From assembly GCF_007992095.1 (NCBI RefSeq), contig NZ_BJZP01000002.1:248001-312000 (forward strand): a stretch of DNA of 64,000 nt, written 5' to 3'. How positions within the stretch are numbered: position 1 is the stretch's first letter; every line of letters begins with the position of its first letter. Position numbers and translations under genes: made by a program. This stretch comes from Paenirhizobium naphthalenivorans (lineage in GTDB: Bacteria > Pseudomonadota > Alphaproteobacteria > Rhizobiales > Rhizobiaceae). Below, in pieces: positions 8,098 to 17,426 of the stretch. The notes under the pieces were generated by a model that saw only the letters and a list, made by a program, of their open reading frames with translations, searched no databases and had not been told where the DNA came from.

Positions 8098-9630
8098 TCA
8101 GGCCACCGCCGACAGCCGCTCGGAGGAGATACGGTAGGAAATCGCCTCGGCCAGATGGATACGACCGAGCAGCGGAGCGCCGTCGAGATCGGCCAGCGTG
8201 CGTGCCACTTTCAGTACCCGGTGATAGCCACGGGCAGAGAACTTGAACTTGTCCGCCGCGTCGCGCAGCAATTGCAGGCCTGCCGCGTCCGGCTCCGCCA
8301 AGGTCTCGATCAGCGCCGTAGAGCAGCGAGCATTGGTGGTCACGCCGGCGACACCGGCCGCTTCGAACCGCTCGCGCTGCATGTCTCGGGCGAGTGCCAC
8401 GCGCCGGGCCACGTCAGCGCTCTTCTCCGCCGCCATCGGTCGGATCAGGTCGGAGGCGGAGACCGCTGGCACGTCTATACGGATGTCAACGCGATCCATC
8501 AGCGGCCCGGAAATTCGGCCCTGATAATCCGTCATGCAGCGCGGTCCGCGCGCGCAAGTGTGGCCCGGCTCGCCTGCCATGCCGCAGCGGCAGGGGTTCA
8601 TCGCCGCCACCAACTGGAACTCGGCAGGATAGGCAACCCTGTGGTTAGCACGCGCGATGATGCATTCGCCGCTCTCCAACGGCTGACGTAGCGCATCGAG
8701 CACCGGCGGGGCAAACTCCGGCAGTTCGTCGAGGAAGAGGACACCACGGTGGGCGAGCGAAGCCTCGCCCGGGCGCGCGCGCAAGCCACCGCCAACCAGC
8801 GCGGCCATCGTCGCCGAATGGTGTGGCGTGCGAAACGGCCGGCGATCGGACAGTTTGCCGCCGGAAAGCTGGCCGGCGATCGAATGAACCATAGACACTT
8901 CCAGCAATTCTGCGGCTGAAAGCGGGGGAAGGATCGACGGGAGGCGAGCGGCCAGCATGGACTTGCCCGATCCCGGTGGCCCGACCATCAGGAGGTTGTG
9001 CCCACCGGCGGCTGCGACTTCCAGCGCCCGCTTTGCGCTTTCCTGACCCTTGATGTCGGCAAGGTCCGGTAGGTTGGCGGGCAGCGCTCTGATCGCCGGT
9101 TCCGGGCGAGTGAGTACCTGGGTGCCGCGGAAATGATTGGCAAGCGCGATCAGGCTGCGCGGCGCGAGGATGTCGATGTCGGCTCCCGCCCAAGCGGCCT
9201 CGGCACCGCAATCAGCCGGGCAGATCAGCCCCTTGCCGAGCGTATTGGCACCGATCGCCGCCGGCAGCGCGCCGGCAACCGATGCGATCGTGCCGTCGAG
9301 ATTAAGCTCGCCGATCACCACATAATTGGAAAGTGCATCACCCGGGATGGCGCCGAGTGCCGCCATCAGGCCAAGCGCGATCGGCAGGTCGAAATGCGAA
9401 CCCTCCTTCGGCAGGTCTGCAGGAGCAAGATTGATCGTGACCTTCTTGGGCGGAAGGGCGAGGCCCGAGGCATGCAGCGCCGCCTGGACCCGCTCGCGGC
9501 TTTCAGCCACCGCCTTGTCGGGCAGTCCGACAATATGCATGTTGATCTTGCCAGGCGCGACCATTACCTGGACATCAACCGGAACGCCTTCAATCCCCTG
9601 GAATGCAACCGTACTGACACGCGCTACCAT
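8098..9630 (-). CDS. comM: ComM/YifB family AAA+ ATPase (Mg-chelatase-like)
   Basis: Hexameric AAA+ helicase; ComM promotes branch migration during natural transformation in other bacteria, so a role in recombination is inferred from family. Start at 9630 (MVARVSTVAFQGIEGVPVDV) gives 510 residues, usual for the family, behind a G-rich ribosome binding site. Domains: N-terminal Lon-like fold (1-170), AAA+ core with Walker A GPPGSGKS and Walker B VLFLDELPEF, and a C-terminal YifB domain. A CRCGMAGEPGHTCARGPRC zinc-like cysteine cluster lies in the AAA+ module, as in relatives. Located downstream of gshB. Confidence 0.93.
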   Translation of the reverse strand: MVARVSTVAFQGIEGVPVDVQVMVAPGKINMHIVGLPDKAVAESRERVQAALHASGLALPPKKVTINLAPADLPKEGSHFDLPIALGLMAALGAIPGDALSNYVVIGELNLDGTIASVAGALPAAIGANTLGKGLICPADCGAEAAWAGADIDILAPRSLIALANHFRGTQVLTRPEPAIRALPANLPDLADIKGQESAKRALEVAAAGGHNLLMVGPPGSGKSMLAARLPSILPPLSAAELLEVSMVHSIAGQLSGGKLSDRRPFRTPHHSATMAALVGGGLRARPGEASLAHRGVLFLDELPEFAPPVLDALRQPLESGECIIARANHRVAYPAEFQLVAAMNPCRCGMAGEPGHTCARGPRCMTDYQGRISGPLMDRVDIRIDVPAVSASDLIRPMAAEKSADVARRVALARDMQRERFEAAGVAGVTTNARCSTALIETLAEPDAAGLQLLRDAADKFKFSARGYHRVLKVARTLADLDGAPLLGRIHLAEAISYRISSERLSAVA

Positions 9631-9815
9631 TGCCCGCCCCCACGAAACCAGATCGCTCTTCACAACTACGTCTTGCGCGAGCCGTGAGTTGCAATCTGGC
9701 ACGATTTCGGACAGGAGACAAGAACATTAACGGAACAAATTCGCGCAATACTCGTTTTTCGGTTGCAGTCGGTTGTGCAAATAGAACAAAAAGGGAAATG
9801 CGGAAGGAAAATACC

Positions 9816-10763
9816 TCAGGCGCGTTTCCTCTCGATCGCATCCCAAAGCAGCGCGGCAATATCGGCGCCGCCAAACTTCTTGACCTCGCGAATACCGGTC
9901 GGCGAGGTGACGTTGATCTCGGTCATATAGTCGCCGATGACATCGATGCCGACCAGCAGGAAGCCGCGCTCCTTCAGCGCGGGCCCGATGCGGGCGCAGA
10001 TTTCCTTTTCGCGCGTCGTCAGCTCCGTTGCCTCAGCGCGCCCGCCAACGTGCATGTTGGAACGGCTGTCGGTTTCGGCCGGCACACGGTTGATCGCGCC
10101 GACCGGTTCGCCATCGACCAGAATGATCCGCTTGTCACCCTTGCGCACCGCCGGCAGATAGGCCTGCGCAATGAAGGGCTCGCGGAACATCTGATGGAAC
10201 ATCTCCATCAACGAAGTGAAATTGCGGTCGTCACGGGTGGAGTGGAAAACGCCGGCGCCGCCATTGCCGTAAAGCGGCTTCAGGATGATGTCGCCCATTT
10301 CCTCGCGGAACCGGGCGATCTCGCCGGCGTCGCGGGTGATCAGCGTCTGCGGCATGAGGTCGGCGAATTCGGTAACGAAAATCTTCTCCGGCGAATTGCG
10401 AACCCAGGCCGGATCGTTGACGACGAGTGTCTTCGGATGGATCCGCTCGAGCATATGCGTCGAGGTGATATAGGCCATGTCGAAGGGCGGATCCTGGCGC
10501 AGAAGCACCACGTCCATGGTCGAAAGATCGACGCGCTCGGCCTCGCCCAAAGTGAAGTGGTCACCCTTCACGTCACGAAGAGTCATCGGCTCCACGGTCG
10601 CATAGACCTTGCCATCGCGCATCGACAGTCGGTCCGGCGTATAGTGGAAAAGCTGGTAGCCGCGCGCCTGCGCTTCCAGGCTCATGGCAAACGTAGAATC
10701 TCCGCCGATAGAGATCGAGGACACGTGATCCATCTGGATCGCAACTTTGGAAATCTTGGCCAT
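9816..10763 (-). CDS. gshB: Glutathione synthetase
   Basis: ATP-grasp ligase joining gamma-glutamylcysteine to glycine. Start at 10763 ([19 protein letters not shown]) gives 315 residues, as expected; the 18-codon extension is rejected. Family features: the [14 protein letters not shown] segment, the ATP-grasp loop [14 protein letters not shown], and the C-terminal [20 protein letters not shown] with metal- and substrate-binding residues. It precedes comM in the same direction with about 185 bases between. The nearby GST (24561) is a plausible user of its product. Confidence 0.96.
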   Translation of the reverse strand: MAKISKVAIQMDHVSSISIGGDSTFAMSLEAQARGYQLFHYTPDRLSMRDGKVYATVEPMTLRDVKGDHFTLGEAERVDLSTMDVVLLRQDPPFDMAYITSTHMLERIHPKTLVVNDPAWVRNSPEKIFVTEFADLMPQTLITRDAGEIARFREEMGDIILKPLYGNGGAGVFHSTRDDRNFTSLMEMFHQMFREPFIAQAYLPAVRKGDKRIILVDGEPVGAINRVPAETDSRSNMHVGGRAEATELTTREKEICARIGPALKERGFLLVGIDVIGDYMTEINVTSPTGIREVKKFGGADIAALLWDAIERKRA

Positions 10764-10829
10764 GAACCGCCCTTTCGTTTGGTCCAAAGACTTAGGTGGC
10801 CCAACGTTCAAAGGCAACGGGTCCGCGAT

Positions 10830-11345
10830 TCAATTTTGTGAAAGCCTGCCCCAGTGAAGCCGCAGGCCCAGACTTCTGCGCCGCAAGGCATTGCCGGCGC
10901 GATAGGCAAAGGCCAACGGCGATGGCAAGGGGCGGCGGAAGAACGCTATTTTGCGAACATAGTTGTCAATACGCCAGGTAGCCCAGGTTCCACCACGGAA
11001 ATAGGCGATATCACCCTTTGTCAAAAGGCGCTGTGTGCCATCCTCGGCAGTAACCAAGACGCTACCTTCCTCAATCACCACAGTCTCGTCCCAACGAAAG
11101 AACCAGCGGAACTCGCCGGCCGTGCAATCCCAAACCGCCGTCGCTGCCGCCCTGTCGTCGGCTTCCGAATGATTGGCCGCGCGTGCCCACGGCTGTCCCT
11201 GGATGACCCAAGCTGGATTAATCGGCGCAGGCTTCAAATCCAATTTTTCTTTGTGGCCGACCACCAAGGCCGGTTTTGTCGCCGGCGCTTCCCTGCGCGC
11301 CATTGCGACCAGGGCCACTGCAGCAAACATCAACTTGATCGGCAT
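10830..11345 (-). CDS. Cupin-domain protein (EutQ-like / DUF861)
   Basis: Small protein of about 171 residues with one cupin fold. Start set at 11345 (MPIKLMFAAVALVA), which has GGGGGGAAG upstream. The core FRWFFRWDETVVIEEGSVLV...GDIAYFRGGTWATWRIDNYVRKI is typical of the cysteamine/ureidoglycine cupin group (cupin_3). The hydrophobic N-terminus could be a signal peptide or anchor, though it lacks a clean AxA cleavage site. The C-terminus is rich in Arg and Leu. It sits between ugpC and gshB; a functional link to either is not evident. Substrate unknown. Confidence 0.75.
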   Translation of the reverse strand: MPIKLMFAAVALVAMARREAPATKPALVVGHKEKLDLKPAPINPAWVIQGQPWARAANHSEADDRAAATAVWDCTAGEFRWFFRWDETVVIEEGSVLVTAEDGTQRLLTKGDIAYFRGGTWATWRIDNYVRKIAFFRRPLPSPLAFAYRAGNALRRRSLGLRLHWGRLSQN

Positions 11346-11525
11346 AGCTTCCCCCCACTCGTTTGATCCGACACAATGATAGCGCGACGAGTTTGGAGAA
11401 ATGGTTCGCCAGAAGGCTAAAATTTTAGCCATGCAACAACTTTGACAACCAAGAGGCTCCACCTCCCGGTGATCGGGGAACTTCCCTGATTGCGTCCGGA
11501 AGAACCGGAGGAGATCGATTGCAAA

Positions 11526-11558
11526 CCTGTTCCGGTCTGGCTGTCAGGCCGGAACAGG
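11526..11558 (-). terminator. Inverted repeat closing the ugp operon
   Basis: Perfect 10-bp arms CCTGTTCCGG and CCGGAACAGG with a 13-base loop that contains the ugpC stop codon. On the minus strand it is followed by TTTGCAATC, a short T tract, so it is a plausible terminator for ugpBAEC. Confidence 0.7.
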
Positions 11559-12662
11559 AGCCTTGGTGACAACCATTCCATGCGCTTCCGCAGTCCCATC
11601 CGATGCCGATTGGATGCGTCGCCCGGTCGTCTTGTCGAACATGTGCAGATCCGCAGCTGCGACCGTGAGCCGTAGCGTGTCCGGTAAAGACAGCGTTCCA
11701 GAGAGAACTACGGTCAAAACCTGGTCTCCGACAAAACCATGAACGAGACGCTGTGCCCCAAGCTCTTCGACATAATCCACCTTGAATGGCAACGCTGCAG
11801 AATCGTGATCTTCTGCCAGTTTCAGGCTCTCGGCCCGAACGCCCAGGGTGACCGCGCCTTGGGCCGAAGGAGATCTGGCGAGTTCAAGGGTTGCGCCACC
11901 GATGACAAGCTGCCTGCCATCGATAGTGGCGTCAGCGAGGTTCATGGCCGGGGAGCCAATGAAGCTGGCGACAAAAGTCGAGGCTGGCTGGTGGTAGACT
12001 TCGAGCGGCGTTCCGATCTGCTCGATTTCCCCACCGTTGAGGACCACAAGACGATCGGCAAGCGTCATCGCCTCCAACTGATCATGGGTGACATAGATGG
12101 CGGTTGTGCCCAGCCGTCGCTGCAAGCGACGGATCTCGCCGCGCATGGAGACGCGTAGCTTGGCATCAAGATTGGACAGGGGCTCGTCGAAGAGGAAAGC
12201 CGCAGGCTTACGCACGATGGCGCGCCCCATGGCGACACGCTGGCGCTGGCCGCCTGACAGTGCGCGCGGTTTGCGGTCGAGATAGGGTTCAAGCTCCAGC
12301 ATCCGTGCCGCCTCGGCGACCCTAGCCGCGATCTCGGCTTTCGGTGTCTTGCGATTCTTCAGGCCATAGGCAAGATTGTTAAACACCGTCATGTGGGGAT
12401 AAAGCGCATAGTTCTGGAATACCATGGCGATATCGCGGTCGGCGGGCTCGATCTTGTTTATCACGCGGCCGTCAATCGAGACGGTGCCCTCGGAAATATT
12501 TTCCAGACCCGCCACCATGCGCAACAAGGTCGACTTCCCGCAACCTGAAGGGCCAACCAGGACGACGAACTCCCCATCCCTGATGGCGATGTCGACGGCA
12601 TTCACCGCCTTCACGCCGCCGCTGTAGATCTTGGAAACCTGGCTGATATCGATCGTGGCCAT
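11544..12662 (-). CDS. ugpC: sn-Glycerol-3-phosphate ABC transporter, ATPase
   Basis: Energises import of glycerol-3-phosphate (and glycerophosphodiesters) across the inner membrane. 372 residues. Walker [10 protein letters not shown] (37-45), Q-loop [10 protein letters not shown], signature LSGGQRQR (about 134-141), Walker [13 protein letters not shown] and switch His in YVTHDQ; a MalK-type C-terminal regulatory OB domain follows. AAGGAG precedes the ATG. Last gene of ugpBAEC, 12 bases after ugpE. The UgpC name rests on operon context, as the ATPase alone resembles other sugar-importer subunits. Confidence 0.93.
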   Translation of the reverse strand: MATIDISQVSKIYSGGVKAVNAVDIAIRDGEFVVLVGPSGCGKSTLLRMVAGLENISEGTVSIDGRVINKIEPADRDIAMVFQNYALYPHMTVFNNLAYGLKNRKTPKAEIAARVAEAARMLELEPYLDRKPRALSGGQRQRVAMGRAIVRKPAAFLFDEPLSNLDAKLRVSMRGEIRRLQRRLGTTAIYVTHDQLEAMTLADRLVVLNGGEIEQIGTPLEVYHQPASTFVASFIGSPAMNLADATIDGRQLVIGGATLELARSPSAQGAVTLGVRAESLKLAEDHDSAALPFKVDYVEELGAQRLVHGFVGDQVLTVVLSGTLSLPDTLRLTVAAADLHMFDKTTGRRIQSASDGTAEAHGMVVTKAPVPA

Positions 12663-12674
12663 GGCAAACGCTCC

Positions 12675-13517
12675 TTATTTGTCGCTTTCGGTCAGGCCCT
12701 TGATGAACCAACTCTGGAAGACGACGACAATCAACAATGGGGGCAGAAGAGCCAGCACGGCGAGCGCGAAGGCCTCGTTATAGTCCGGGATTTGGGACCC
12801 GATCCAGACTTGCAGGATCTGCTTGATGCCGCGCATCAGGGTGTAATAGGTCTCATCAGTCGTAATCAGCAGGGGCCAGAGATACTGGTTCCAGCCATAG
12901 ACAAACATGATGATGAAAACCGCCGCGATCATGGTGCGCGATATCGGCAGCAGGATGTCGATAAAGAACTTGAAGGGACCTGCGCCGTCGATGCGTGCAG
13001 CCTCGAGAAGCTCGTCGGGAACGGACTTGAAAAACTGCCGGAAGAAGAATGTACCGGTCGCGGACGCCAACAGCGGCACGATCAAACCGGAATAGCTGTT
13101 GAGCATGCCGAGTTCGCTTGCCACCTGGTAGGATGGAACAATGCGCACCTCCAGCGGGAGCAACAGCGTGGTGAAGATGATCCAGAAAGCCAGCGTGGCG
13201 AAGCGGAAGCGAAAATAGACGATCGCATAGGCCGCCAGCATCGATAATGCGATCTTGCCGACCGCAAAGCCAAGCCCGAGAATAAGCGAATTGAGCACCA
13301 TGCGCGCGCCCGTGACCTGCCCGGTAAAACCGCCCTTCTTGGTAAGAACGGTCCCGTAAGTGTCCACGAAGTGTCCGCCCCAGCTCAGCATGAGGCCCTT
13401 CATGTGGATATCGGCCGCTTCATGCGTCGAGGTCATGAAGGCCACCACGACAGGGGTCAGCATGAAAAGCACGCCGGCCATAAGAACGAGATGGTCCCAG
13501 AATTTTGTCTTGTACAT
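12675..13517 (-). CDS. ugpE: sn-Glycerol-3-phosphate ABC transporter, permease UgpE
   Basis: Inner-membrane permease of about 280 residues with six helices. The longest frame begins at a TTG (13532); I prefer ATG 13517 because AGGA lies eight bases before it and the protein then starts MYKTKFWDHLVLMAG. The ABC-permease EAA loop is present as LLEAARIDGAGPFKFFIDIL, which contacts UgpC. Begins 11 bases after the ugpA stop. Confidence 0.93.
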   Translation of the reverse strand: MYKTKFWDHLVLMAGVLFMLTPVVVAFMTSTHEAADIHMKGLMLSWGGHFVDTYGTVLTKKGGFTGQVTGARMVLNSLILGLGFAVGKIALSMLAAYAIVYFRFRFATLAFWIIFTTLLLPLEVRIVPSYQVASELGMLNSYSGLIVPLLASATGTFFFRQFFKSVPDELLEAARIDGAGPFKFFIDILLPISRTMIAAVFIIMFVYGWNQYLWPLLITTDETYYTLMRGIKQILQVWIGSQIPDYNEAFALAVLALLPPLLIVVVFQSWFIKGLTESDK

Positions 13518-13528
13518 CTTGTCCGTCC

Positions 13529-14410
13529 TCAACCGTAATGAACGCGCCGCTCAATGAAGCGGAATTGAACTATGGTGAGGGCAAAGACCACCACCATCAG
13601 GATGACGGATTGCGCCGAGGACGAACCGAGATCATTGCCTCGGAAACCGTCGAGGAAGACCTTGTAGACAAGCGTGATCGGATTGTTGGCCGCCTTGTCC
13701 TTCACCATGACATCGATGACCGGGAAGGTATCGAACAGTGCATAGGTGATATTGATGATCAGCAGGAAAAACGCCGTCGGCGTCAGAAGCGGCAGAATGA
13801 CTGTCCAGAAGCGCCGGCTGCCGGAGCGGCAGTCGATCGCCGCCGCCTCGCGAATAGATGCCGGAATACCCTGGAGGCCCGACAGGAAGAATATGAAGTT
13901 GTATGGGATCTGTTTCCAGACCGCGACGGTGACCATGGCAAATGCGGTATCGAAATAATTGATGCCGACCTTCATGTCCCAGCCGAGGTAGGAGGCCATG
14001 TGCACAAAGGGGCCAATGTGCTGATCGAAAAACATCATGCCGATCAAACCGGCCACCGGCGGCGCGATCGCATAAACGCAAATGAGCAGGGTTTTATAGG
14101 CGCTGCTGCCGCGGATCACAGCATCCGCCTTGACGGCGAGAAGAAGTCCTATGGAAAGCGCCAGAAACGTGACAAGCACGGTGAAGACGAGCGTGAAACG
14201 TGCGATCTTCTGATACTCGACGGAAAAGAGTGCATCCGTGTAGTTCGCGGTGCCGACAAAGGTCGAACCGAAGCCGAAGGGATCCTCGATATAGAAGGAG
14301 GACTGAATCGCCTGCACCGACGGCCAATAGAAAAAGATGACCACTACCAGCATCTGCGGCAACAGAAACAGGTAGGGAAGAACCGACGAGTTGAACTGCA
14401 CGCGCTTCAT
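13529..14410 (-). CDS. ugpA: sn-Glycerol-3-phosphate ABC transporter, permease UgpA
   Basis: Inner-membrane permease of 293 residues, partner of UgpE. Six hydrophobic segments, beginning LPYLFLLPQMLVVVIFFYWP, and an EAA loop IREAAAIDCRSGSRRFWTVI. Family members of the MalF/UgpA type normally show EAAAIDGA at this loop; here it reads EAAAIDCR, a small deviation. Separated from ugpB by 72 bases holding a stable hairpin. Confidence 0.93.
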   Translation of the reverse strand: MKRVQFNSSVLPYLFLLPQMLVVVIFFYWPSVQAIQSSFYIEDPFGFGSTFVGTANYTDALFSVEYQKIARFTLVFTVLVTFLALSIGLLLAVKADAVIRGSSAYKTLLICVYAIAPPVAGLIGMMFFDQHIGPFVHMASYLGWDMKVGINYFDTAFAMVTVAVWKQIPYNFIFFLSGLQGIPASIREAAAIDCRSGSRRFWTVILPLLTPTAFFLLIINITYALFDTFPVIDVMVKDKAANNPITLVYKVFLDGFRGNDLGSSSAQSVILMVVVFALTIVQFRFIERRVHYG

Positions 14411-14432
14411 CTGGAGCCCTTTTACTGAAAGG

Positions 14433-14455
14433 TCCGGGGGCGCTGAACCCCCGGA
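14433..14455 (-). terminator. Intercistronic hairpin between ugpB and ugpA
   Basis: Perfect 8-bp stem TCCGGGGG / CCCCCGGA around a 7-base loop. No long T tract follows on the minus strand, so it looks like a partial terminator or mRNA-stabilising element. Such hairpins after the binding-protein gene commonly raise its amount over the permeases; that role here is inferred. Confidence 0.65.
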
Positions 14456-14482
14456 GCCATAATCAATTCAAGACTGGAGTAA

Positions 14483-15781
14483 TCAGCCAGCCGTCTTGGC
14501 GAAGCGGGCGAGCAGTTCGTCGCCTTCCTTCTTGATGGTCTCCATGGCGTCCTTCGGGGTGGTCTCGCCGGAGAAGATACGGTTGTATTCGCGCTCCATC
14601 ACGGAACGGATCTGGGGGTAGAAGCCAAGGCGGTAGCCCTTGTCCCACTCGCCGCCCGGCAGCGAGAGCTGCTGGATGCCGACTTCGGCAGCCGGCTTTT
14701 CCTTGTAGTAGCCTTCAGACTTGGCAAGCTCGTAGGCCGCCTTGGTGATGGCAACATAACCGGTCGACTGGTGGTAGAACTTCTGGATCTCAGGCGAGGT
14801 CAGGAAGTGGAAGAAGGAGGCCGTGCACTTGTTTTCAGCTTCCGACTTCCCGGACATGGCAAACAGGGCGGCGCCACCGATGAAGGTGTGAACACCGGTC
14901 GGATTGACCGACTTCCAGTAGGGCAGGAAGGTTGCCGAGAAAGGCATGGCAGCGGTCTTCTGGAGACCGCCGAACGAACCGGACGAGCCGATCCACAGGG
15001 CGACCTTGTTTTCTTCAAACGGCTTCTGGTTGTCGGACCAGCCGGCGCCATAGTAGCCGAAGAAGCCTTCGTCGTACCAGGCCTTCAGCTTCTCATACAT
15101 CATGACGTGGTTAGGGTCGGTGACGTTGATCGTGGTGTCGACGACGCTGTCGTAACCGTTGTTGTTCGAAGCGAACTGCAGGTTATGACGTGCGAAAAAG
15201 TTCTCTGTGAACTCCCAGGTCAGCTGCGACTGGACGAGCGGGATGAAGCCGGCTTCCTTCAGCTTCGGAGCGATAGCTTCAAATTCCTCCCAGGTCTTGG
15301 GGGCTTCAACGCCAGCCTTCTTCAGGGCTTCGTCGTTGATGTACATGATCGGCGCCGACGAGTTGAACGGCATGCCGACGAATTTGCCGGTGGAGTCAGC
15401 GTAGAAATAGCGGACGCCTTCGATGAAGTCGTCGCGATTGAATTCGAAGCCGGCATTCTTGAGCAGGTCTTCCGCAGGAACCGTCGCGCCCTTGGCGTTG
15501 ATGATGGTGGCGGCGCCAGCGTCAAAGACCTGCAGGATGTTCGGCTGTTCGCCCGAACGGAAAGCGGCGATGCCAGCGGCGAGAGCCTCCTCGTAGGTAC
15601 CCTTGCTGACCGGAGTCAGGCTGCATTCGCCCTGGGATTCGTTGAACTTCGTAGAGAGTTCATTGATCACTTCGCCATTGCGGCCGCCCATGCCGTGCCA
15701 CCAGCTGATATTGGTCGCGGCAAGCGTTGTGGAAGCGGTCATGGACAGGGCCAGCGCGGCCATTGAGAATTGCTTGAACAT
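14483..15781 (-). CDS. ugpB: sn-Glycerol-3-phosphate-binding periplasmic protein
   Basis: Periplasmic solute-binding protein of the ABC importer, 432 residues. N-terminal Sec signal MFKQFSMAALALSMTASTTL ending ...LAA before TNISWWHGMGG, the usual UgpB mature start. The GMPFNSSAPIMYIND segment and the C-terminal GGEWDKGYRLGFYPQIRSVM are typical. First gene of ugpBAEC; a candidate Pho box lies about 75 bases upstream. In rhizobia ugp genes are phosphate-starvation genes under PhoB, which fits. Confidence 0.95.
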   Translation of the reverse strand: MFKQFSMAALALSMTASTTLAATNISWWHGMGGRNGEVINELSTKFNESQGECSLTPVSKGTYEEALAAGIAAFRSGEQPNILQVFDAGAATIINAKGATVPAEDLLKNAGFEFNRDDFIEGVRYFYADSTGKFVGMPFNSSAPIMYINDEALKKAGVEAPKTWEEFEAIAPKLKEAGFIPLVQSQLTWEFTENFFARHNLQFASNNNGYDSVVDTTINVTDPNHVMMYEKLKAWYDEGFFGYYGAGWSDNQKPFEENKVALWIGSSGSFGGLQKTAAMPFSATFLPYWKSVNPTGVHTFIGGAALFAMSGKSEAENKCTASFFHFLTSPEIQKFYHQSTGYVAITKAAYELAKSEGYYKEKPAAEVGIQQLSLPGGEWDKGYRLGFYPQIRSVMEREYNRIFSGETTPKDAMETIKKEGDELLARFAKTAG

Positions 15782-15855
15782 GGATAGATCCTCTCCACCA
15801 GAATTGGGGTGAGGAGTGCATTAGTCGCGATCTGTGACGCGGAATTGAATGTTTT

Positions 15856-15873
15856 ATGTCATTTCGATTACAG
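15856..15873 (-). promoter_or_regulatory. Candidate PhoB box upstream of ugpB
   Basis: Minus-strand sequence CTGTAAT-CGAA-ATGACAT: two 7-base direct-repeat-like units separated by four bases, close to the Pho-box consensus CTGTCAT-N4-CTGTCAT. The second unit matches less well (ATGACAT). Position, 75 bases ahead of the start codon, and the known PhoB control of ugp in rhizobia support it. Confidence 0.6.
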
Positions 15874-15901
15874 TCTGCGGAAAACCGAAATCAAAACGAA
15901 C

Positions 15902-16270
15902 CTAAAACGCGCCCTCAAAGTGACGTGGCAGCGTCCAGGGCCGCACCGCAACGATGTCATAGCGTAGCGTCAGCCTTGCTGCGTCGGGCTGGCGGGAAAG
16001 CCAATGATCGCCGGCGGCACGGATGCGATTCTGGCTTGCGAAGGTAACAGCGTCGATCGCCGCCATCAGATCCTGGCGGGCCTTGACCTCCACGAATGCG
16101 ATGAGTTCGCCGCGCCGCGCGATGATGTCGACCTCCCCGGCCCGCACCCGGTAACGTATGGCCACGATACGATAGCCCTTCGCCATAAGGAAGAATGCCG
16201 CGCCCCATTCCGACCATCGCCCCCGACGTTCGGCCCGCTTTCTCTTTAGTGGGGAGGCAAGCCTGTTCAT
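15902..16270 (-). CDS. yraN: UPF0102 family protein YraN
   Basis: Small protein of 122 residues with a restriction-endonuclease-like fold and unknown role. The nuclease-like motif is visible: GEVDIIARRGELIAFVEVKAR, with the Asp, Glu and Lys spacing (D...ExK) of the PD-(D/E)XK group. It overlaps the rsmI stop by four bases (ATGA) and the rsmI-yraN pairing is conserved in many proteobacteria. Convergent with nothing; ugpB begins 120 bases downstream on the same strand. Confidence 0.92.
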   Translation of the reverse strand: MNRLASPLKRKRAERRGRWSEWGAAFFLMAKGYRIVAIRYRVRAGEVDIIARRGELIAFVEVKARQDLMAAIDAVTFASQNRIRAAGDHWLSRQPDAARLTLRYDIVAVRPWTLPRHFEGAF

Positions 16271-17178
16271 CCGTCGCCTTTCAGCTCTAGCAGGCGTTGA
16301 TAAAGCTCCTTGCGCGGCTGGCCGGTCAGTTTCGCGACTTCCGCCGCTGCCTTGGCGGTCGGCAGGGTCTCGGCAAACTGGATGAGCATCCGGTCGACAT
16401 CGCCGGACTCGGGCGCCGGCTTTTCCAGCGGTGGTCCGATCACCAGCACGACCTCGCCCTTGACCGCCTTGTCCGCATAGTGGTCAGCAAGCTCCTGAAG
16501 CGTACCCCGGCGGAATTCCTCGAAGGTCTTGGTCAGTTCGCGACAGACGCAGGCGTGGCGCTCGGCCCCAAGCTCCTGCGCGGCGGCAAGAAGGGTGTCG
16601 CCGATGCGGTGCGGGCTCTCGAAGAAAATCAGCGTGGCGGGCACGTCGATCAGCCCGGCCAGCCGCTCGTGGCGCGCCTTGTCCTTGACCGGCAAGAAGC
16701 CGGCAAAAAGGAAGGCGTCGTTGGGTAGACCGGATCCGACCAGGGCGGCGAGCGGCGCCGAGGCACCAGGGATCGGCACGACACGATGGCCGGCCTCGAT
16801 CGCCAACTGCCCCAAGCGATAGCCTGGATCGGAAACGAGCGGGGTCCCGGCATCAGAGACAAGTGCCACGGATCTGCCCGCCTCGAGCGCGGCGATCAAC
16901 TTCGGCCCGGCCTCGTTGGCATTATACTCATGATAGGAGAAGGGCCGGTTCTTGATACCGTAGCGGTCCAGCAGCACACGGGTCACGCGCGTATCCTCAC
17001 AGGCCAGCACATCGGCACCGGCCAGGGTTTCCAGCGCCCGCAGCGTAATGTCGCCGAGATTGCCGATCGGGGTAGCGACCAGATAGAGCGCCGGCTCCTG
17101 CGGCCGCGCGGTGATCACCACGTCATTGATGCGATAGGTCCGCAGCTGTCCCGTCCCTTGCTTTACATCTTCCGTCAC
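16267..17178 (-). CDS. rsmI: 16S rRNA (cytidine-1402-2'-O)-methyltransferase
   Basis: SAM-dependent methyltransferase of the tetrapyrrole-methylase fold that 2'-O-methylates C1402 of 16S rRNA near the P site. 303 residues. Start is GTG at 17178 with AGGA eight bases before it. Motifs: LYLVATPIGNLGDITLRALE, CEDTRVTRVLL, VSDAGTPLVSDPGY and PGASAPLAAL. A C-terminal extension (TGQPRKELYQRLLELKG) is normal for the family. Divergent from dnaN, with 248 bases between. Confidence 0.95.
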   Translation of the reverse strand: MTEDVKQGTGQLRTYRINDVVITARPQEPALYLVATPIGNLGDITLRALETLAGADVLACEDTRVTRVLLDRYGIKNRPFSYHEYNANEAGPKLIAALEAGRSVALVSDAGTPLVSDPGYRLGQLAIEAGHRVVPIPGASAPLAALVGSGLPNDAFLFAGFLPVKDKARHERLAGLIDVPATLIFFESPHRIGDTLLAAAQELGAERHACVCRELTKTFEEFRRGTLQELADHYADKAVKGEVVLVIGPPLEKPAPESGDVDRMLIQFAETLPTAKAAAEVAKLTGQPRKELYQRLLELKGDG

Positions 17179-17426
17179 TCTGTCCGTCCTGTGTGCTCGC
17201 CTGCTTCCCTCCTTATCATCCAGCCCCTCCGGTTGGGCAAGGGCGGCATTCCCGACGCCTCGTTAGTCATGGCGTCAAATTGGTGCGCGACATCACAGCT
17301 ACCTCTTGCTTTTCGCGCTTAATTCCTGCCATTTTGCCCGTCCCACATCATCCGGCCGCCGACGGCCGGCAAGGAACAATGCGGCGCGGCATACCGGGCC
17401 GCGACAGGTCGAAAGCGGAAGCGTCC

